Shown: in pieces, positions 26,256 through 34,944 of the stretch
How positions within the stretch are numbered: the stretch's first letter is position 1
Layout of the letters: each line of letters begins with the position of its first letter
Assembly: GCF_001643235.1 (NCBI RefSeq)
Contig: NZ_LQWY01000044.1
Span: 1 to 64,000 of the forward strand
Source: Domibacillus aminovorans
GTDB taxonomy: Bacteria > Bacillota > Bacilli > Bacillales > Domibacillaceae
DNA length: 64,000 nucleotides
Reading direction: 5' to 3'
The notes under the pieces: model-generated
What the model was told of the DNA's origin: nothing
The model's input: the letters and a program-made list of their open reading frames with translations, nothing else
Databases searched by the model: none
Position numbers and translations under genes: made by a program

Positions 26256-28328
26256 TTACTTTTTCCTTTCAAAAAACAAAATGAATGCCGGCAGTAAGAG
26301 TCCTCGCACAAAAAAGGTATCAAGCAAAATCCCTACTGCGACAATAAATCCGAAAACAAATAATATTTCAATCGGCTGCGTCATTAACACAGCGAATGTC
26401 GCGGCTAAAATAATACCTGCGGATGAAATAACACCGCCTGTTTTCGCCACCGCAATTTCAACTGCTTTCTTCAATGGATGTTTCTCGCCTTCTTCCATGT
26501 AACGTGAAACAAGAATGATATTGTAGTCAACCCCAAGCGCCACTAAAAATACGAATGAATAAAGCGGAACACGAGTGCTAATTGCCCCAATATCGAATAG
26601 AAGATCTACTAAAAACAATCCGAGACCAAGTGCTGATAAAAACGACAGCACAATCGTCCCGACCATATAAAGCGGCATTTTCCATGAGCGTGTGAGCACA
26701 ATAAGCATCACGAACAACAGCACAATTTCAATTGACACGATCACTAGTAAATCACGGTTGTTCAATTCGCGATCATCCAGTTTTTCTGCCGTTTCACCAG
26801 CGAAATATAAATCTCCCTCTCCACCAGCTACTTCCAATATCTCCGCTTCATTCGCACGTAAATCGGCTAACGTATCGAGCGATGCTGCATCGTACGGATT
26901 CGTTTCAAACGCAATGGTTATCTCATGCGCATCTCCGGCCCCATTAGACGCCACAAGCTTCGCTGATTGCACGCCGTCCTGCTGTGTTAAAACATCCGTG
27001 ACGACATCTGCATTACCCGTTCCTTCGACAATAACAGTCGTCGGTGACAAATCCCCCACTGAAAATTTCTCGTCAATTATGTTATATCCAATAAGGGACG
27101 GCATATCATCCGGAAATGATTTTAGCGTATCAAATTCATATTTTACGTTGAATACATTTAACGATGAGATCATTAAAAACAATAGGACAATACCGCCTGA
27201 CAATGCCGGCTTATTCGTTACAAAACGGGCAATACGGTGCCAAAGACCGTTTTCCTTCTCCGTTTCCCCTCCAACTTTCGGTACTTTCGGCCAGAATGAT
27301 CTTCGGCCAAACAATGTAAATAAGGCTGGCACAAGTGTAATGGATGCAATCATAATGACACCCATTGCGGTCGCAAATAACGGCGCGAAACTTTGATAAT
27401 CACGGATGGCTGCGAAAAAGAGCATAAGCATAGCTGCAAGTACAGTTCCACCTGAGAAAAAAACAGGCTCTCCTGTTTCACGCATTGCATACTTCATCGC
27501 GTCATACTTGCTTTCGTGATGCTTCAGCTCTTCTCTAAAACGAGCTAGCACAAACAATGAATAATCTGTTACTGCCGCAAATAATAAAATAGTCATAATT
27601 GATAAAGACTGGCTGCTCATTTCAAGTCCAGCTGCTCCGTAAAGCCCAAGAATCCGATCTGTCACCGCATACACAAAACCAGAGGCTAAAAGGGGAATAA
27701 CAGCTAATAGGGGGGAACGGTAAATGATGATCAAGAGGATTAGAATAAGACCGACCGTTGATAATATTAGCACAACATCCGCACGTGAAAATAAAGCAGT
27801 TGTATCCGTCGCAATACCTGCAGGTCCTGTAATATACACCTCTTGACCGGATTCTTGAATCGCAATCGATGTCATCGTATCAATACGCGGTTCAAAATCA
27901 CTGCTGTCGAATCCTTCTTGAAAAACAAAAGGAATGGCTGCCGCAGAACCATCTTCTGATAAAAATTCAGCCTGTGTAGTCGGTGGGAGCTGGGCAAATG
28001 GCACCGTACTTGTCAGTCCATCTATTTCTTTTTCAATCGCAGTGAGTGCCTTTGAAATGCCTTCCGCCTCTACCTTCCCTTCTTCACTATTAAAGACAAT
28101 AATCGCAGGAACTCCACCGTCATCAGGGAAATACTCTTCTACTTTTTTTGCCGCTTCAATCGATGCTGCATCTTTCGGCAAAGAATCGAATGAATTGGAC
28201 TTGTAATCATTCGCACTCGGAGCCAATATACTTAGCAGCACAATAGCGATAAGCCAGAACGCTAAAACAATCCACGTCCCTTTTTTCGTTGCGACCCAAT
28301 CTGTTAATGGCCAGAATGTTTTTTTCAT
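26256..28328 (-). CDS. MMPL/RND-superfamily exporter
   Basis: A 690-aa membrane protein of the MMPL family (YdfJ-like in Bacillus). One N-terminal helix is followed by a ~150-aa outside loop, five helices (about 175-350), one helix near 375, a second outside loop and five more helices: the duplicated RND layout. The family motif TDYSLFVLARFREE is in the first half and GVDYNIILVSRYMEE in the second; the Asp-Tyr pairs are thought to carry protons. The start is the ATG just after a GTG, with GGGGGAG upstream. A TetR gene lies directly upstream, suggesting drug- or lipid-responsive export. Confidence 0.92.
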   Translation of the reverse strand: MKKTFWPLTDWVATKKGTWIVLAFWLIAIVLLSILAPSANDYKSNSFDSLPKDAASIEAAKKVEEYFPDDGGVPAIIVFNSEEGKVEAEGISKALTAIEKEIDGLTSTVPFAQLPPTTQAEFLSEDGSAAAIPFVFQEGFDSSDFEPRIDTMTSIAIQESGQEVYITGPAGIATDTTALFSRADVVLILSTVGLILILLIIIYRSPLLAVIPLLASGFVYAVTDRILGLYGAAGLEMSSQSLSIMTILLFAAVTDYSLFVLARFREELKHHESKYDAMKYAMRETGEPVFFSGGTVLAAMLMLFFAAIRDYQSFAPLFATAMGVIMIASITLVPALFTLFGRRSFWPKVPKVGGETEKENGLWHRIARFVTNKPALSGGIVLLFLMISSLNVFNVKYEFDTLKSFPDDMPSLIGYNIIDEKFSVGDLSPTTVIVEGTGNADVVTDVLTQQDGVQSAKLVASNGAGDAHEITIAFETNPYDAASLDTLADLRANEAEILEVAGGEGDLYFAGETAEKLDDRELNNRDLLVIVSIEIVLLFVMLIVLTRSWKMPLYMVGTIVLSFLSALGLGLFLVDLLFDIGAISTRVPLYSFVFLVALGVDYNIILVSRYMEEGEKHPLKKAVEIAVAKTGGVISSAGIILAATFAVLMTQPIEILFVFGFIVAVGILLDTFFVRGLLLPAFILFFERKK

Positions 28329-28378
28329 CACAGTCTCCCCCTAAAAAATAAGATCTATCTCCATTTAAATTCATTTTA

Positions 28379-28390
28379 GACACTTGTGTC
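28379..28390. promoter_or_regulatory. predicted TetR operator over the MMPL gene promoter
   Basis: GACACTTGTGTC is a perfect 12-bp palindrome. On the minus strand it overlaps TTGACA, the likely -35, with TTTAAA 17 bp further as a weak -10. It lies between the TetR gene and the MMPL gene. Confidence 0.6.
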
Positions 28391-28401
28391 AATTTAAAAT
28401 T

Positions 28402-28428
28402 GTAAAAAAAGGAGCATCAATATGCTCC
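28402..28428 (-). terminator. hairpin overlapping the tetR stop codon
   Basis: On the minus strand GGAGCAT-ATTG-ATGCTCC followed by T7. The hairpin includes the last codons of the TetR gene, so TetR and MMPL may be partly separate units. Confidence 0.65.
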
Positions 28429-28986
28429 GCTTCCCTCATACCATAATGTAAATAAATAGTCCGCCCACTCATGAGGCGGCAGCTGCAATGTATTTGGCGT
28501 GTTAATAAGCTGAAAAAACAGTCCCGCCATTACCGAAATAGGCAAATCTGATCGAATGGTACCCTGTTTTTGCGCTCGATCGAACAATAAATCAAGCTGT
28601 CCGCGCAAATGCTTGAGCATCGCCAGCACTTCCCCGACATTTTGCTCCGCTTTTTTTGACTGTGATACATCAATTTTACGCGCATCCCCGAGAAAATAAT
28701 GAAGATCAGCCTCTTCCATGTATACGCGAAGCAGCTGCTTCAGTGCTTCAATCGGATCTGTTTCATCTACGTATCCCGCCTTTATAAGTGCCCGCACCAT
28801 TGCCTTCTTCATACAGGCTGCGGCTATTTCTTCTTTATTCGCATAATATTGATAAATTGTACTGCGCGCGCCCGGCAAATGACTGGCTAACAGCTTTAAA
28901 TGGAAGCCGCTATAACCGTGTTGAATAATGAGCATTTCCGCCTTATCAAGCAGCTCTTCTTCTGTAAAGGCTCTTTTTCTTCCCAT
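28417..28986 (-). CDS. TetR family regulator
   Basis: A 189-aa TetR-type repressor with the N-terminal helix-turn-helix (LKLLASHLPGARSTIYQYYA, then NKEEI) at residues 25-50 and a helical ligand domain. The HTH differs slightly from the usual form (LPGARSTIYQYY where VSRGTLYHHF-type sequences are common). The ATG at 28986 has GGAGAG 6 bp upstream; the preceding GTG is too close. It is read into the MMPL exporter gene, with a palindrome between them, so it most likely represses that exporter. Confidence 0.88.
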   Translation of the reverse strand: MGRKRAFTEEELLDKAEMLIIQHGYSGFHLKLLASHLPGARSTIYQYYANKEEIAAACMKKAMVRALIKAGYVDETDPIEALKQLLRVYMEEADLHYFLGDARKIDVSQSKKAEQNVGEVLAMLKHLRGQLDLLFDRAQKQGTIRSDLPISVMAGLFFQLINTPNTLQLPPHEWADYLFTLWYEGSGAY

Positions 28987-29174
28987 CACGAGCTCTCCTT
29001 TTCACATTATTATTATTTTAGTGTATCACGAGCGGCAATCACCATTTCATATCAGTATAATTCCTGACGAAAATAGTAATGAATTCATTCTTTTTTAATG
29101 GTCCATTTCATATAGTCAGTATAGACATTTTGATTATCTATCCTTCTTTTTCAAAACTTTTATTTTGCCTGCTC

Positions 29175-29203
29175 TTGCAATACATGACAATTTCTGTTAT
29201 TCT
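29175..29203 (+). promoter_or_regulatory. promoter of the cold-shock gene
   Basis: TTGCAA (29175-29180), a 17-bp spacer and TATTCT (29198-29203). A leader of about 95 nt follows, with the small hairpin TGTGC-ATG-GCGCA just before the RBS; long structured leaders are usual for csp genes. The part between 28987 and 29174 shows nothing else. Confidence 0.6.
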
Positions 29204-29304
29204 AAAAAAGAATTATTTTTGTTCGTTACGATAACTTTCCGTTTGGATGATTTGAGCAAGGATAGTAACACGATATGTGCATGGCGCACGAGGAGGAAAT
29301 ACAC

Positions 29305-29505
29305 ATGGAACAAGGTAAAGTAAAATGGTTTAATGCAGAAAAAGGTTTTGGTTTCATCGAACGCGAAGCAGGAGACGACGTATTCGTTCATTTCTCTGCT
29401 ATTCAAGGTGAAGGCTACAAATCATTAGACGAAGGTCAAGCAGTGACTTTCGAAGTTGAAGATGGCCAACGTGGACCACAAGCAACTAACGTACAAAAAG
29501 CATAA
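29305..29505 (+). CDS. cold shock protein
   Basis: A 66-aa single-stranded RNA/DNA-binding protein, one cold-shock domain. RNP1 (KGFGFI) and RNP2 (VFVHF) are intact. The reading frame opens 10 codons earlier, but GAGGAGGAAA lies right before [10 protein letters not shown], which is the family's standard start. It acts as an RNA chaperone in cold and in rapid growth. It cannot be assigned to CspA, B, C or D from sequence alone. Confidence 0.96.
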   Translation: MEQGKVKWFNAEKGFGFIEREAGDDVFVHFSAIQGEGYKSLDEGQAVTFEVEDGQRGPQATNVQKA

Positions 29506-29526
29506 TTTAAACTAACATATATTTAC

Positions 29527-29553
29527 AGACTCTCACATGAGAGTCTTTTTTTA
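29527..29553 (+). terminator. terminator of the csp gene
   Basis: AGACTCTC-ACAT-GAGAGTCT followed by T7. Confidence 0.92.
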
Positions 29554-29689
29554 TTTCTTTGATAATAATAAGAACCCCTCTGCTCAATAATTGAACAGGG
29601 GGGTAACATGAAAGCAAGTATAGATAATGGTATAATCAGTATAGCATTTCCTCTTCATAACTCCTAATTTTTCTCATTTTCCCTGTTCC

Positions 29690-29893
29690 TTATACACCCA
29701 TTTTTCTACGTGAATTACTTACCTTTTTTGTTTGCTGACTTTTCATTTTTTTCGTTGTTTGTGCTGCGTGTCCTAATTGCTTGCCACCTGCTGCCTGCGC
29801 TTTTTTCTCTTCAAGCTTTTGTTTCATCGCTTCTTGCAGCGTCATTTTCTTCTTCGGTGTTTCCGTTGGGTTCGTTTGATTCGATTCAGTCAT
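29690..29893 (-). CDS. small basic hypothetical protein
   Basis: A 67-aa soluble, lysine- and glutamine-rich protein starting MTESNQTNPTETPKKKMTLQ, preceded by CCTAGGAGG. The upstream 25 codons in frame are excluded for lack of an RBS. No cysteines, no membrane segment; probably mostly disordered with one helix (QEAMKQKLEEKKAQ). I recognise no characterised family, though similar small proteins occur in Bacillaceae. No terminator could be assigned with confidence. Confidence 0.6.
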   Translation of the reverse strand: MTESNQTNPTETPKKKMTLQEAMKQKLEEKKAQAAGGKQLGHAAQTTKKMKSQQTKKVSNSRRKMGV

Positions 29894-30054
29894 ATTAAAT
29901 CCTCCTAGGCATATTTTTGATGAGTACAGTATAACAATGATTATCGACTGTTTCCATATACAAATCATGATTCATCACCCTTGCATCTATACGACTCTAG
30001 TATGGTACACTTTTATAGTATATAACCTTTTCCGGTATTGGAGTGAATATCACG

Positions 30055-31206
30055 TTGGAAACGAAGAAATCATTGTCTATTTTATTTGCCGTCATGTTTC
30101 TCGTCATGGTCGGCTTTGGCATTATCATTCCCGTTTTGCCATTTTACGCTGAGAATATTGGTGCTTCTCCTGCACAGCTTGGCCTTCTCATGGCAGCATA
30201 CTCCGTCATGCAGCTTTTATTTGCACCTATGTGGGGACGTCTGTCCGATCGAATCGGGCGAAAATCGCTTATTCTGATCGGTATTTTTGGACTTGCCATT
30301 TCATTTTTCTTAATGGCGATTTCTTCTGCACTTTGGATGCTGTTTGCAGCAAGAATAATCGGGGGCTTTTTATCTTCTGCAAATATGCCGGCCGTTATGG
30401 CGTATGTGGCAGACATCACGACGCCAGAAGACCGCGGAAAAGGAATGGGCGTCATCGGTGCAGCAATCGGGCTCGGGTTTATTTTCGGACCGGCGATCGG
30501 CGGTATTTTTTCAAAATCAAGTTTATCTGTTCCTTTTTATCTTGCGGGTGCATCCTCCATTTTAACATTTTTAATCGTTTTGTTTTTCTTAAAGGAATCA
30601 CTGCCTATTGAAAAAAGAGGACAGCAAAGTACGAAAAAAACATCGCTAATGCAAGCATTTAGCGGACCCATTTCGATTCTTTTTTTCCTTCAATTATTTG
30701 TTTCTCTCTCTCTGGCCGGCTTAGAAGCGACGTTTGCGTATTACGCAGCACAAAAAGCGGAGATAGGGATCGTTGAACTCGGCTACATTTTCATGATTAT
30801 GGGCCTTGCTGGTGCAATCGTGCAAGGTGGTTTAGTCGGCAGGCTGACGAAGAAGTATGGCGAAGGGCTTACGATTCAACTTGGCATCCTTATTTCAGCT
30901 ATTGGATTCGGACTTATTTTATTCGTCAATAGCTTTGCGACTGCCGCTATTTTCCTAACTATCTTTGGCATCGGAAACGGCTTCATCCGCCCAAGCGTAT
31001 CAGCGTTAATTACAAAAGTTTCAACTAATGGACACGGCAGTGCAACCGGGATGCTCTCTTCTTTCGATTCACTCGGAAGAATTATCGGGCCTCCTTTAGG
31101 CGGCTGGCTCTTCTCACTCGCCATCGGCTTGCCTTATATACTCGGCATCCTCTTATCCATCGCCGCTTTTGGCATGTACCGTTTCTATATGATACAAGCA
31201 AAATAG
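30055..31206 (+). CDS. MFS multidrug-type exporter
   Basis: A 383-aa twelve-helix major facilitator of the Bmr/Blt/TetA type. The loop 2-3 motif GRLSDRIGRK and the helix-5 antiporter motif GIGAAIGLGFIFGPAIGG-like (VIGAAIGLGFIFGPAIGG) mark it as a proton-drug antiporter. GGAGTG is the RBS; the GTG at 30043 is part of it, so the TTG at 30055 (LETKKSLSILFAV) is the best start. The substrate is unknown. No dedicated regulator is next to it. A 42-bp perfect palindrome follows the stop codon. Confidence 0.88.
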   Translation: METKKSLSILFAVMFLVMVGFGIIIPVLPFYAENIGASPAQLGLLMAAYSVMQLLFAPMWGRLSDRIGRKSLILIGIFGLAISFFLMAISSALWMLFAARIIGGFLSSANMPAVMAYVADITTPEDRGKGMGVIGAAIGLGFIFGPAIGGIFSKSSLSVPFYLAGASSILTFLIVLFFLKESLPIEKRGQQSTKKTSLMQAFSGPISILFFLQLFVSLSLAGLEATFAYYAAQKAEIGIVELGYIFMIMGLAGAIVQGGLVGRLTKKYGEGLTIQLGILISAIGFGLILFVNSFATAAIFLTIFGIGNGFIRPSVSALITKVSTNGHGSATGMLSSFDSLGRIIGPPLGGWLFSLAIGLPYILGILLSIAAFGMYRFYMIQAK

Positions 31207-31248
31207 GGGTGTTCCAAAAGTCAGTGATCACTGACTTTTGGAACACCC
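31207..31248. terminator. 42-bp perfect palindrome after the MFS gene
   Basis: Arm GGGTGTTCCAAAAGTCAGTGA and its exact complement meet without a loop. It begins 1 bp after the MFS stop codon. The right side lacks a clear T-run (TTACTAATTTTA), so it may be a weak terminator or simply an RNA-stabilising hairpin. Confidence 0.6.
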
Positions 31249-31283
31249 TTACTAATTTTAGTATGTTTTTAAATAACGTTATG

Positions 31284-31785
31284 TTACACTTCCTTATTTG
31301 AAAGCGTGTATGTTTCTGATCCATGTCCATGCTTTTCTTGAATGGACCAAATCGCAATTGCTGCAACGATACATGGAACAGCAAAGAACAAGAAGTGTGT
31401 CTGCAAAGTAAACTGCTGAGCTAAGAGATATTCCACCCAATGTTAGTCCCATAATATCGCCCAGTCTACCGATACCGAGAGCCCAGCTAATACCCGTTGA
31501 ATGGATTTCCGTTGGATATTACTGCGATACATAAGCGTTGGTAACGATTTGTGTTCCAGTCGTCTTACCTCCTGCAATGGCGATTAGTACATGTAACATA
31601 AACATATTAGGTTTGAAGCTTAATAGAGTAAGTGCAGCAAACGCCATTATTAAAAAGGCGACAAGCACTTTTCTAGATCCGAACTTATCTGCAAGCGGTC
31701 CTCCAATGATTGCTTCAACAACCGCACCGATATTCAGTGTCATAAGGAACATTAAACTTAATCCGTACATGACTAATAGACACAT
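31284..31785 (-). pseudogene. C-terminal remnant of an AAHS-type MFS transporter
   Basis: The minus strand reads the last ~165 residues of an aromatic acid:H+ symporter-like permease. The first block has IGGPLADKFGSRKVLV and ends AYVSQ, a TAA stop, then YPTEIHSTGISWALGIGRLG (the Tyr codon became the stop). Near 31390 the frame shifts and ends HFLFFAVPCIVAAIAIWSIQ, then EKHGHGSETYTLSNKEV. The first two thirds are absent. One nonsense codon and one frameshift show a dead gene. Confidence 0.7.
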
Positions 31786-31787
31786 AA

Positions 31788-31824
31788 AAAAGTCGATTCC
31801 TTAACGTACAGGAAATCGACTTTT
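31788..31824. terminator. hairpin at the truncated end of the MFS remnant
   Basis: AAAGTCGATTCC pairs with GGAAATCGACTTT (one bulge). It is unrelated to the remnant's own 5' end and marks a junction. Confidence 0.55.
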
Positions 31825-31859
31825 CTTATCTATCCTTGTTCAACTAAAGCCCCGTTATC

Positions 31860-31994
31860 TTAATGCAAAATAACACCCAACAATGCACCCAATGTTAAAC
31901 CAATAAACATGAACGCAGCATAATATAAACCGATTGCTTCCTCAACATTTGGTTCGATAAGAAAATTAATTTCTTTACCTATGTCTATGTTGAG
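31860..31994 (-). pseudogene. unrecognised gene fragment with a membrane segment
   Basis: An open stretch of 44 codons without a start codon: LNIDIGKEINFLIEPNVEEA, then IGLYYAAFMFIGLTLGALLG, then VILH and a stop. It looks like the end of a longer membrane protein that has lost its front. I cannot name the family. The rest of 31995-32157 shows no gene. Confidence 0.3.
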
Positions 31995-32157
31995 TTATTG
32001 CTTAACTAAACTGCCCCTTTAGAGAATGATTTAAAATCCGTTGCAGCTTTGCTACATCCCGAACTAGCCGTTTCAATAGAAAAACCTCGATCATAAGAAT
32101 GAGCAAGGTTGTGTATTTTATGCAGATATATTTTAACGTGAATGTTCTATCACTTTT

Positions 32158-32574
32158 TCATTCTGGTCTAAAAATCAAAATCGGCTGTTTTCCATCTTCT
32201 CCATCATCCAGTCTGTCCTGATCGAAAATTTCTTGATATGATTCCTGCTCATAAATTCTACTCAACAACATCGCATTCAAAAAGTTACGAACAACCTCAA
32301 TATTACGCTGCTCTTTCGGGAAAACGTCCATGCGAATCTTCAGCAACCTGCCAATCTCGTCTAAAACAGAAAGGTATCCTTTTTGGCTAGCTTCTGGATC
32401 GTCATTGTATTCAGTTTCGAAATCCATGTTTCCTATCAACATTTTGATCGCACTAACTTGAGCATCCAGTCCCTCAATAACATCCTTATCGCCTGTCATT
32501 AATAAATGAATGTCGATGAATGGATCAACGAAAAGGTGTGTGCTTCTGTTTGAGACTGTGTTTTCTGCTGACAT
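32158..32574 (-). CDS. hypothetical protein, 138 aa
   Basis: A soluble acidic protein starting MSAENTVSNRSTHLFVDPFI. No cysteines, no membrane helix and no motif I know; it appears mainly helical (KGYLSVLDEIGRLLKIRMDV, NIEVVRNFLNAMLLSRI). An AAGGGGAG RBS fits the ATG. It lies in an AT-rich area among gene remnants, so it may be horizontally acquired. A neighbour-based guess is not possible. The 216 bp upstream (32575-32790) show no gene or clear signal. Confidence 0.55.
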   Translation of the reverse strand: MSAENTVSNRSTHLFVDPFIDIHLLMTGDKDVIEGLDAQVSAIKMLIGNMDFETEYNDDPEASQKGYLSVLDEIGRLLKIRMDVFPKEQRNIEVVRNFLNAMLLSRIYEQESYQEIFDQDRLDDGEDGKQPILIFRPE

Positions 32575-32790
32575 GAATGTTCTCCCCTTTCTTCTATCAC
32601 TTTTATTGTAACAAGGGATGAATATTAATATTGTAAATTTTTGGTTAAGTTTGAATTACTGCCTTTGAGTAGGACGACGAATACAATGTACTATCACAAC
32701 TCAAAATTATGACACCGAACAATAGTGCGGAAATATTACAAAAAGTAGTTGATTTTCTTACTCTCAATTTTCAAAAGATGTATAAAAAAC

Positions 32791-33241
32791 TTATTCTGTT
32801 ACTCTTATCTTTTTCAAGTAAAGGTAGAACCAATAACCGAAGAGATAAGGAATGAGATAAGAAATAAAAGTCCAAAAAAGATTCCACCCATTCCCATACA
32901 CAACTTTTCCAGTTAGGAAGAATATTGCTTCGGTCAATGTTGTGAAAAATGTCATTAGAAAAACAATGAGATATGGATGTTTGCTTTTCTTTATAAAAAA
33001 ATAAGATAGCAGCATAAAATAGGATAGAAGCCTAAATCCAAAGGAATAGCAGCTAATATTTTGAGATCAGTGAAAGGATAGGCGTTCCAAAAATTGAAGG
33101 AAAACCCTAATTCAGTTATAAGGAAGGCATTGACTGAAGCAAATGGGGCGATCAAAGGAATGATTTTTTATCTTGTCGGTGAAGATGTGATAATCCAATA
33201 AGCCATGGGACTATAAAGAATGCAACAATTGTAAAGTACAT
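32791..33241 (-). pseudogene. CBO0543-family membrane protein gene with two frameshifts
   Basis: Starts MYFTIVAFFIVPWLIGLSHL after an AAGGAGG RBS. After DK the frame must move at a run of six A (7 expected) to read IIPLIAPFASVNAFLITELG. After CYLIF it must move again at a run of seven T (8 expected) to continue KKSKHPYLIVFLMTFFTTLT and NGWNLFWTFISYLIPYLFGY. The joined protein of ~150 aa has four or five membrane helices and matches CBO0543-type proteins of unknown function. Both lesions are one-base losses in homopolymers, so sequencing error or phase variation are alternatives to true decay. Confidence 0.6.
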
Positions 33242-33389
33242 TTTGATCAACCTCCTTTTTATAATAAAAATTCACAATTTATATTTCATAGGTAGGTTAT
33301 CCATTTTTTGAATTGTGACACTAAAAACCCAAAAACTGTTCATTCAGTGGATCTGGGATTAGATAAATGCTTTTTCAGCAAAGTAAAGG

Positions 33390-33743
33390 TTATTCGTACA
33401 TAAAACCTTTGTTGGCATAGCTTCTTGCTGATGTGGAAGGTGAAAATTTAATTTTATACGTTCCTTCCAGTTCTCTTTTGGCATTTTCAGTTAATCTAAT
33501 CCCTTGTTTATCATGCTGCTCTTCAAGTTCAATCCCATTAGGAAGCAACTCATCCTTATCCCAATCAATCCATTCACCGTATCTCATCATCCAGTCCCAC
33601 AGCTCCTCTTTTAACTCATCTGAAATCGGAGCTTCGTCTATATCAAGGTTGCACCCACATCGATTACACCATATAGGGTCTCCACCCATATCTCCCTCAA
33701 TTTTTAATTCGTCGGTTACGTTTTGTTCACATAAACATTCCAT
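33390..33743 (-). CDS. hypothetical protein with N-terminal zinc-ribbon-like cysteines
   Basis: A 117-aa soluble protein. The N-terminal third has five cysteines, C3 and C5 (MECLCEQN) and C26, C29, C31 (WCNRCGC), a pattern that could bind zinc. The middle is acidic and tryptophan-rich (LKEELWDWMMRYGEWIDWDK). The end is KIKFSPSTSARSYANKGFMY. I recognise no named family. The RBS is AGGGGT, a few bases before the ATG. It sits at the border of the remnant-rich area; a terminator hairpin lies between it and queF. Confidence 0.6.
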   Translation of the reverse strand: MECLCEQNVTDELKIEGDMGGDPIWCNRCGCNLDIDEAPISDELKEELWDWMMRYGEWIDWDKDELLPNGIELEEQHDKQGIRLTENAKRELEGTYKIKFSPSTSARSYANKGFMYE

Positions 33744-33848
33744 TGTATTTTAACCCCTTCAAATCCGAATTTTTCATTCTATGATACGTTTTAATTTACC
33801 ACGTACTCAATCTTGGTCCAGTTCACACTTTTGTCCATTTCATACGTT

Positions 33849-33888
33849 TAAAAAGAGATACCTCCATCTGGAGATACCTCTTTTTCAC
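33849..33888. terminator. hairpin at 33.85 kb
   Basis: AAAAAGAGATACCTCC pairs with GGAGATACCTCTTTTT, with A-run and T-run on either side. No gene end on the plus strand lies before it, so its parent gene may have been lost. Confidence 0.65.
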
Positions 33889-33991
33889 GTATAATGCTTG
33901 GTCACATTTTTGATCACAAATTCTAAAAAACAGCGATTTTTCTGGTCACAAATCAGCCGTTTTCGTGTAACCACGCTCGTTTTTCTGCCAA

Positions 33992-34489
33992 TTATCGATT
34001 ATCTACCGTTTCGGGATATAGATCATGGTTCATCATACGGTAATCCGCCATCTTCTCATACTTCGTCCCTGGACGCCCGTAATTCGTATACGGATCAATG
34101 GATATGCCGCCACGCGGTGTGAATTTTCCCCATACTTCAATATAGCGGGGATTCATCAGTTCCACGAGGTCGTTTAAAATAATGTTCATGCAGTCTTCAT
34201 GAAAATCGCCGTGGTTGCGGAAACTGAATAAATAGAGCTTTAACGCTTTGCTTTCAACCATTTTCACATCGGGAATGTAACTAATGTAAATCGTCGCGAA
34301 ATCAGGCTGCCCTGTCATTGGGCAAAGCGATGTAAATTCCGGACAGTTGAACTTCACGAAATAATCACGATTTTGATGCTTATTATCAAATGTCTCAAGG
34401 ACAGATGGATCATAGTCAAATATATATTTTGTGCCCTGGTTGCCAAGCAGTGTAATGTCTTTCAATTCGTCTTCTCTTCGTCCAGCCAT
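33992..34489 (-). CDS. queF: NADPH-dependent 7-cyano-7-deazaguanine reductase
   Basis: Reduces preQ0 to preQ1 in queuosine tRNA modification. The start [19 protein letters not shown] has a GAAGGAGG RBS; the 165-aa length matches the short (unimodular) QueF of Bacillus. The nucleophile is Cys56 in [12 protein letters not shown] with Asp63. The QueF motif [18 protein letters not shown] and the following HEDC are intact. Unlike B. subtilis, where it lies with queCDE, it stands alone here, and I see no preQ1 riboswitch in front of it. Confidence 0.95.
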   Translation of the reverse strand: MAGRREDELKDITLLGNQGTKYIFDYDPSVLETFDNKHQNRDYFVKFNCPEFTSLCPMTGQPDFATIYISYIPDVKMVESKALKLYLFSFRNHGDFHEDCMNIILNDLVELMNPRYIEVWGKFTPRGGISIDPYTNYGRPGTKYEKMADYRMMNHDLYPETVDNR

Positions 34490-34569
34490 GCCAGAATCCT
34501 CCTTCAAAAAAGCCAATTTCTTTTCATTATAGCAGACACCATTTACAATGAGAAAAAGGAGCGGTTATA

Positions 34570-34890
34570 ATGTACCTAATATCGTCATACGCGGAATTTT
34601 CAGACGTTCTTTCATCAAACGAAGCGATTCTACTTTATATATCCAGTCCCGGCTGTTCGGTGTGCCATACTCTTCTGCCTCAAGTTGAATCATTAATGGC
34701 TGAATTCTCGGCTGTTATAGTGATCCACGCAGATACAGCAGCAACACCTGAGATAGCTGGTCAATTGACGGTTTTCTCCGCACCAGCTATCATCTTCTTT
34801 ATCCATGGAAAAGAATTGTTTCGTATGGCACGTTTTGTCCCGATTGAAACGCTAAAAGAAAACATCACAAATGCATTAAAAATGGTTTGA
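34570..34890 (+). CDS. thioredoxin-family protein
   Basis: A 106-aa thioredoxin-fold protein with the active site C29-S-V-C32 (PGCSVCH) and the expected cis-Pro region (FSAPAIIFF). It has no signal peptide, so it acts in the cytoplasm, probably on disulfides or as a bacillithiol-linked thiol enzyme. The CSVC sequence differs from the CGPC of TrxA. The RBS AAGGAGCGG precedes the ATG. It is divergent from queF and 54 bp before a carbonic anhydrase gene, possibly one transcript. Confidence 0.85.
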   Translation: MYLISSYAEFSDVLSSNEAILLYISSPGCSVCHTLLPQVESLMAEFSAVIVIHADTAATPEIAGQLTVFSAPAIIFFIHGKELFRMARFVPIETLKENITNALKMV

Positions 34891-34944
34891 CAAAAAATTA
34901 TAAAATGATTCACAATAATAATAGGTCGAGAGGAGAGAATATTT

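Noticed and set aside
26692-27396. 234-codon open frame opposite the MMPL exporter gene
   Set aside because: Serine/threonine/proline-rich antisense frame with no RBS; the minus-strand gene has all MMPL motifs.
29566-29610. Hairpin around CCCCTCTG / CAGGGGGG as a terminator
   Set aside because: Short stem with a long loop, no T-run and no gene ending there.
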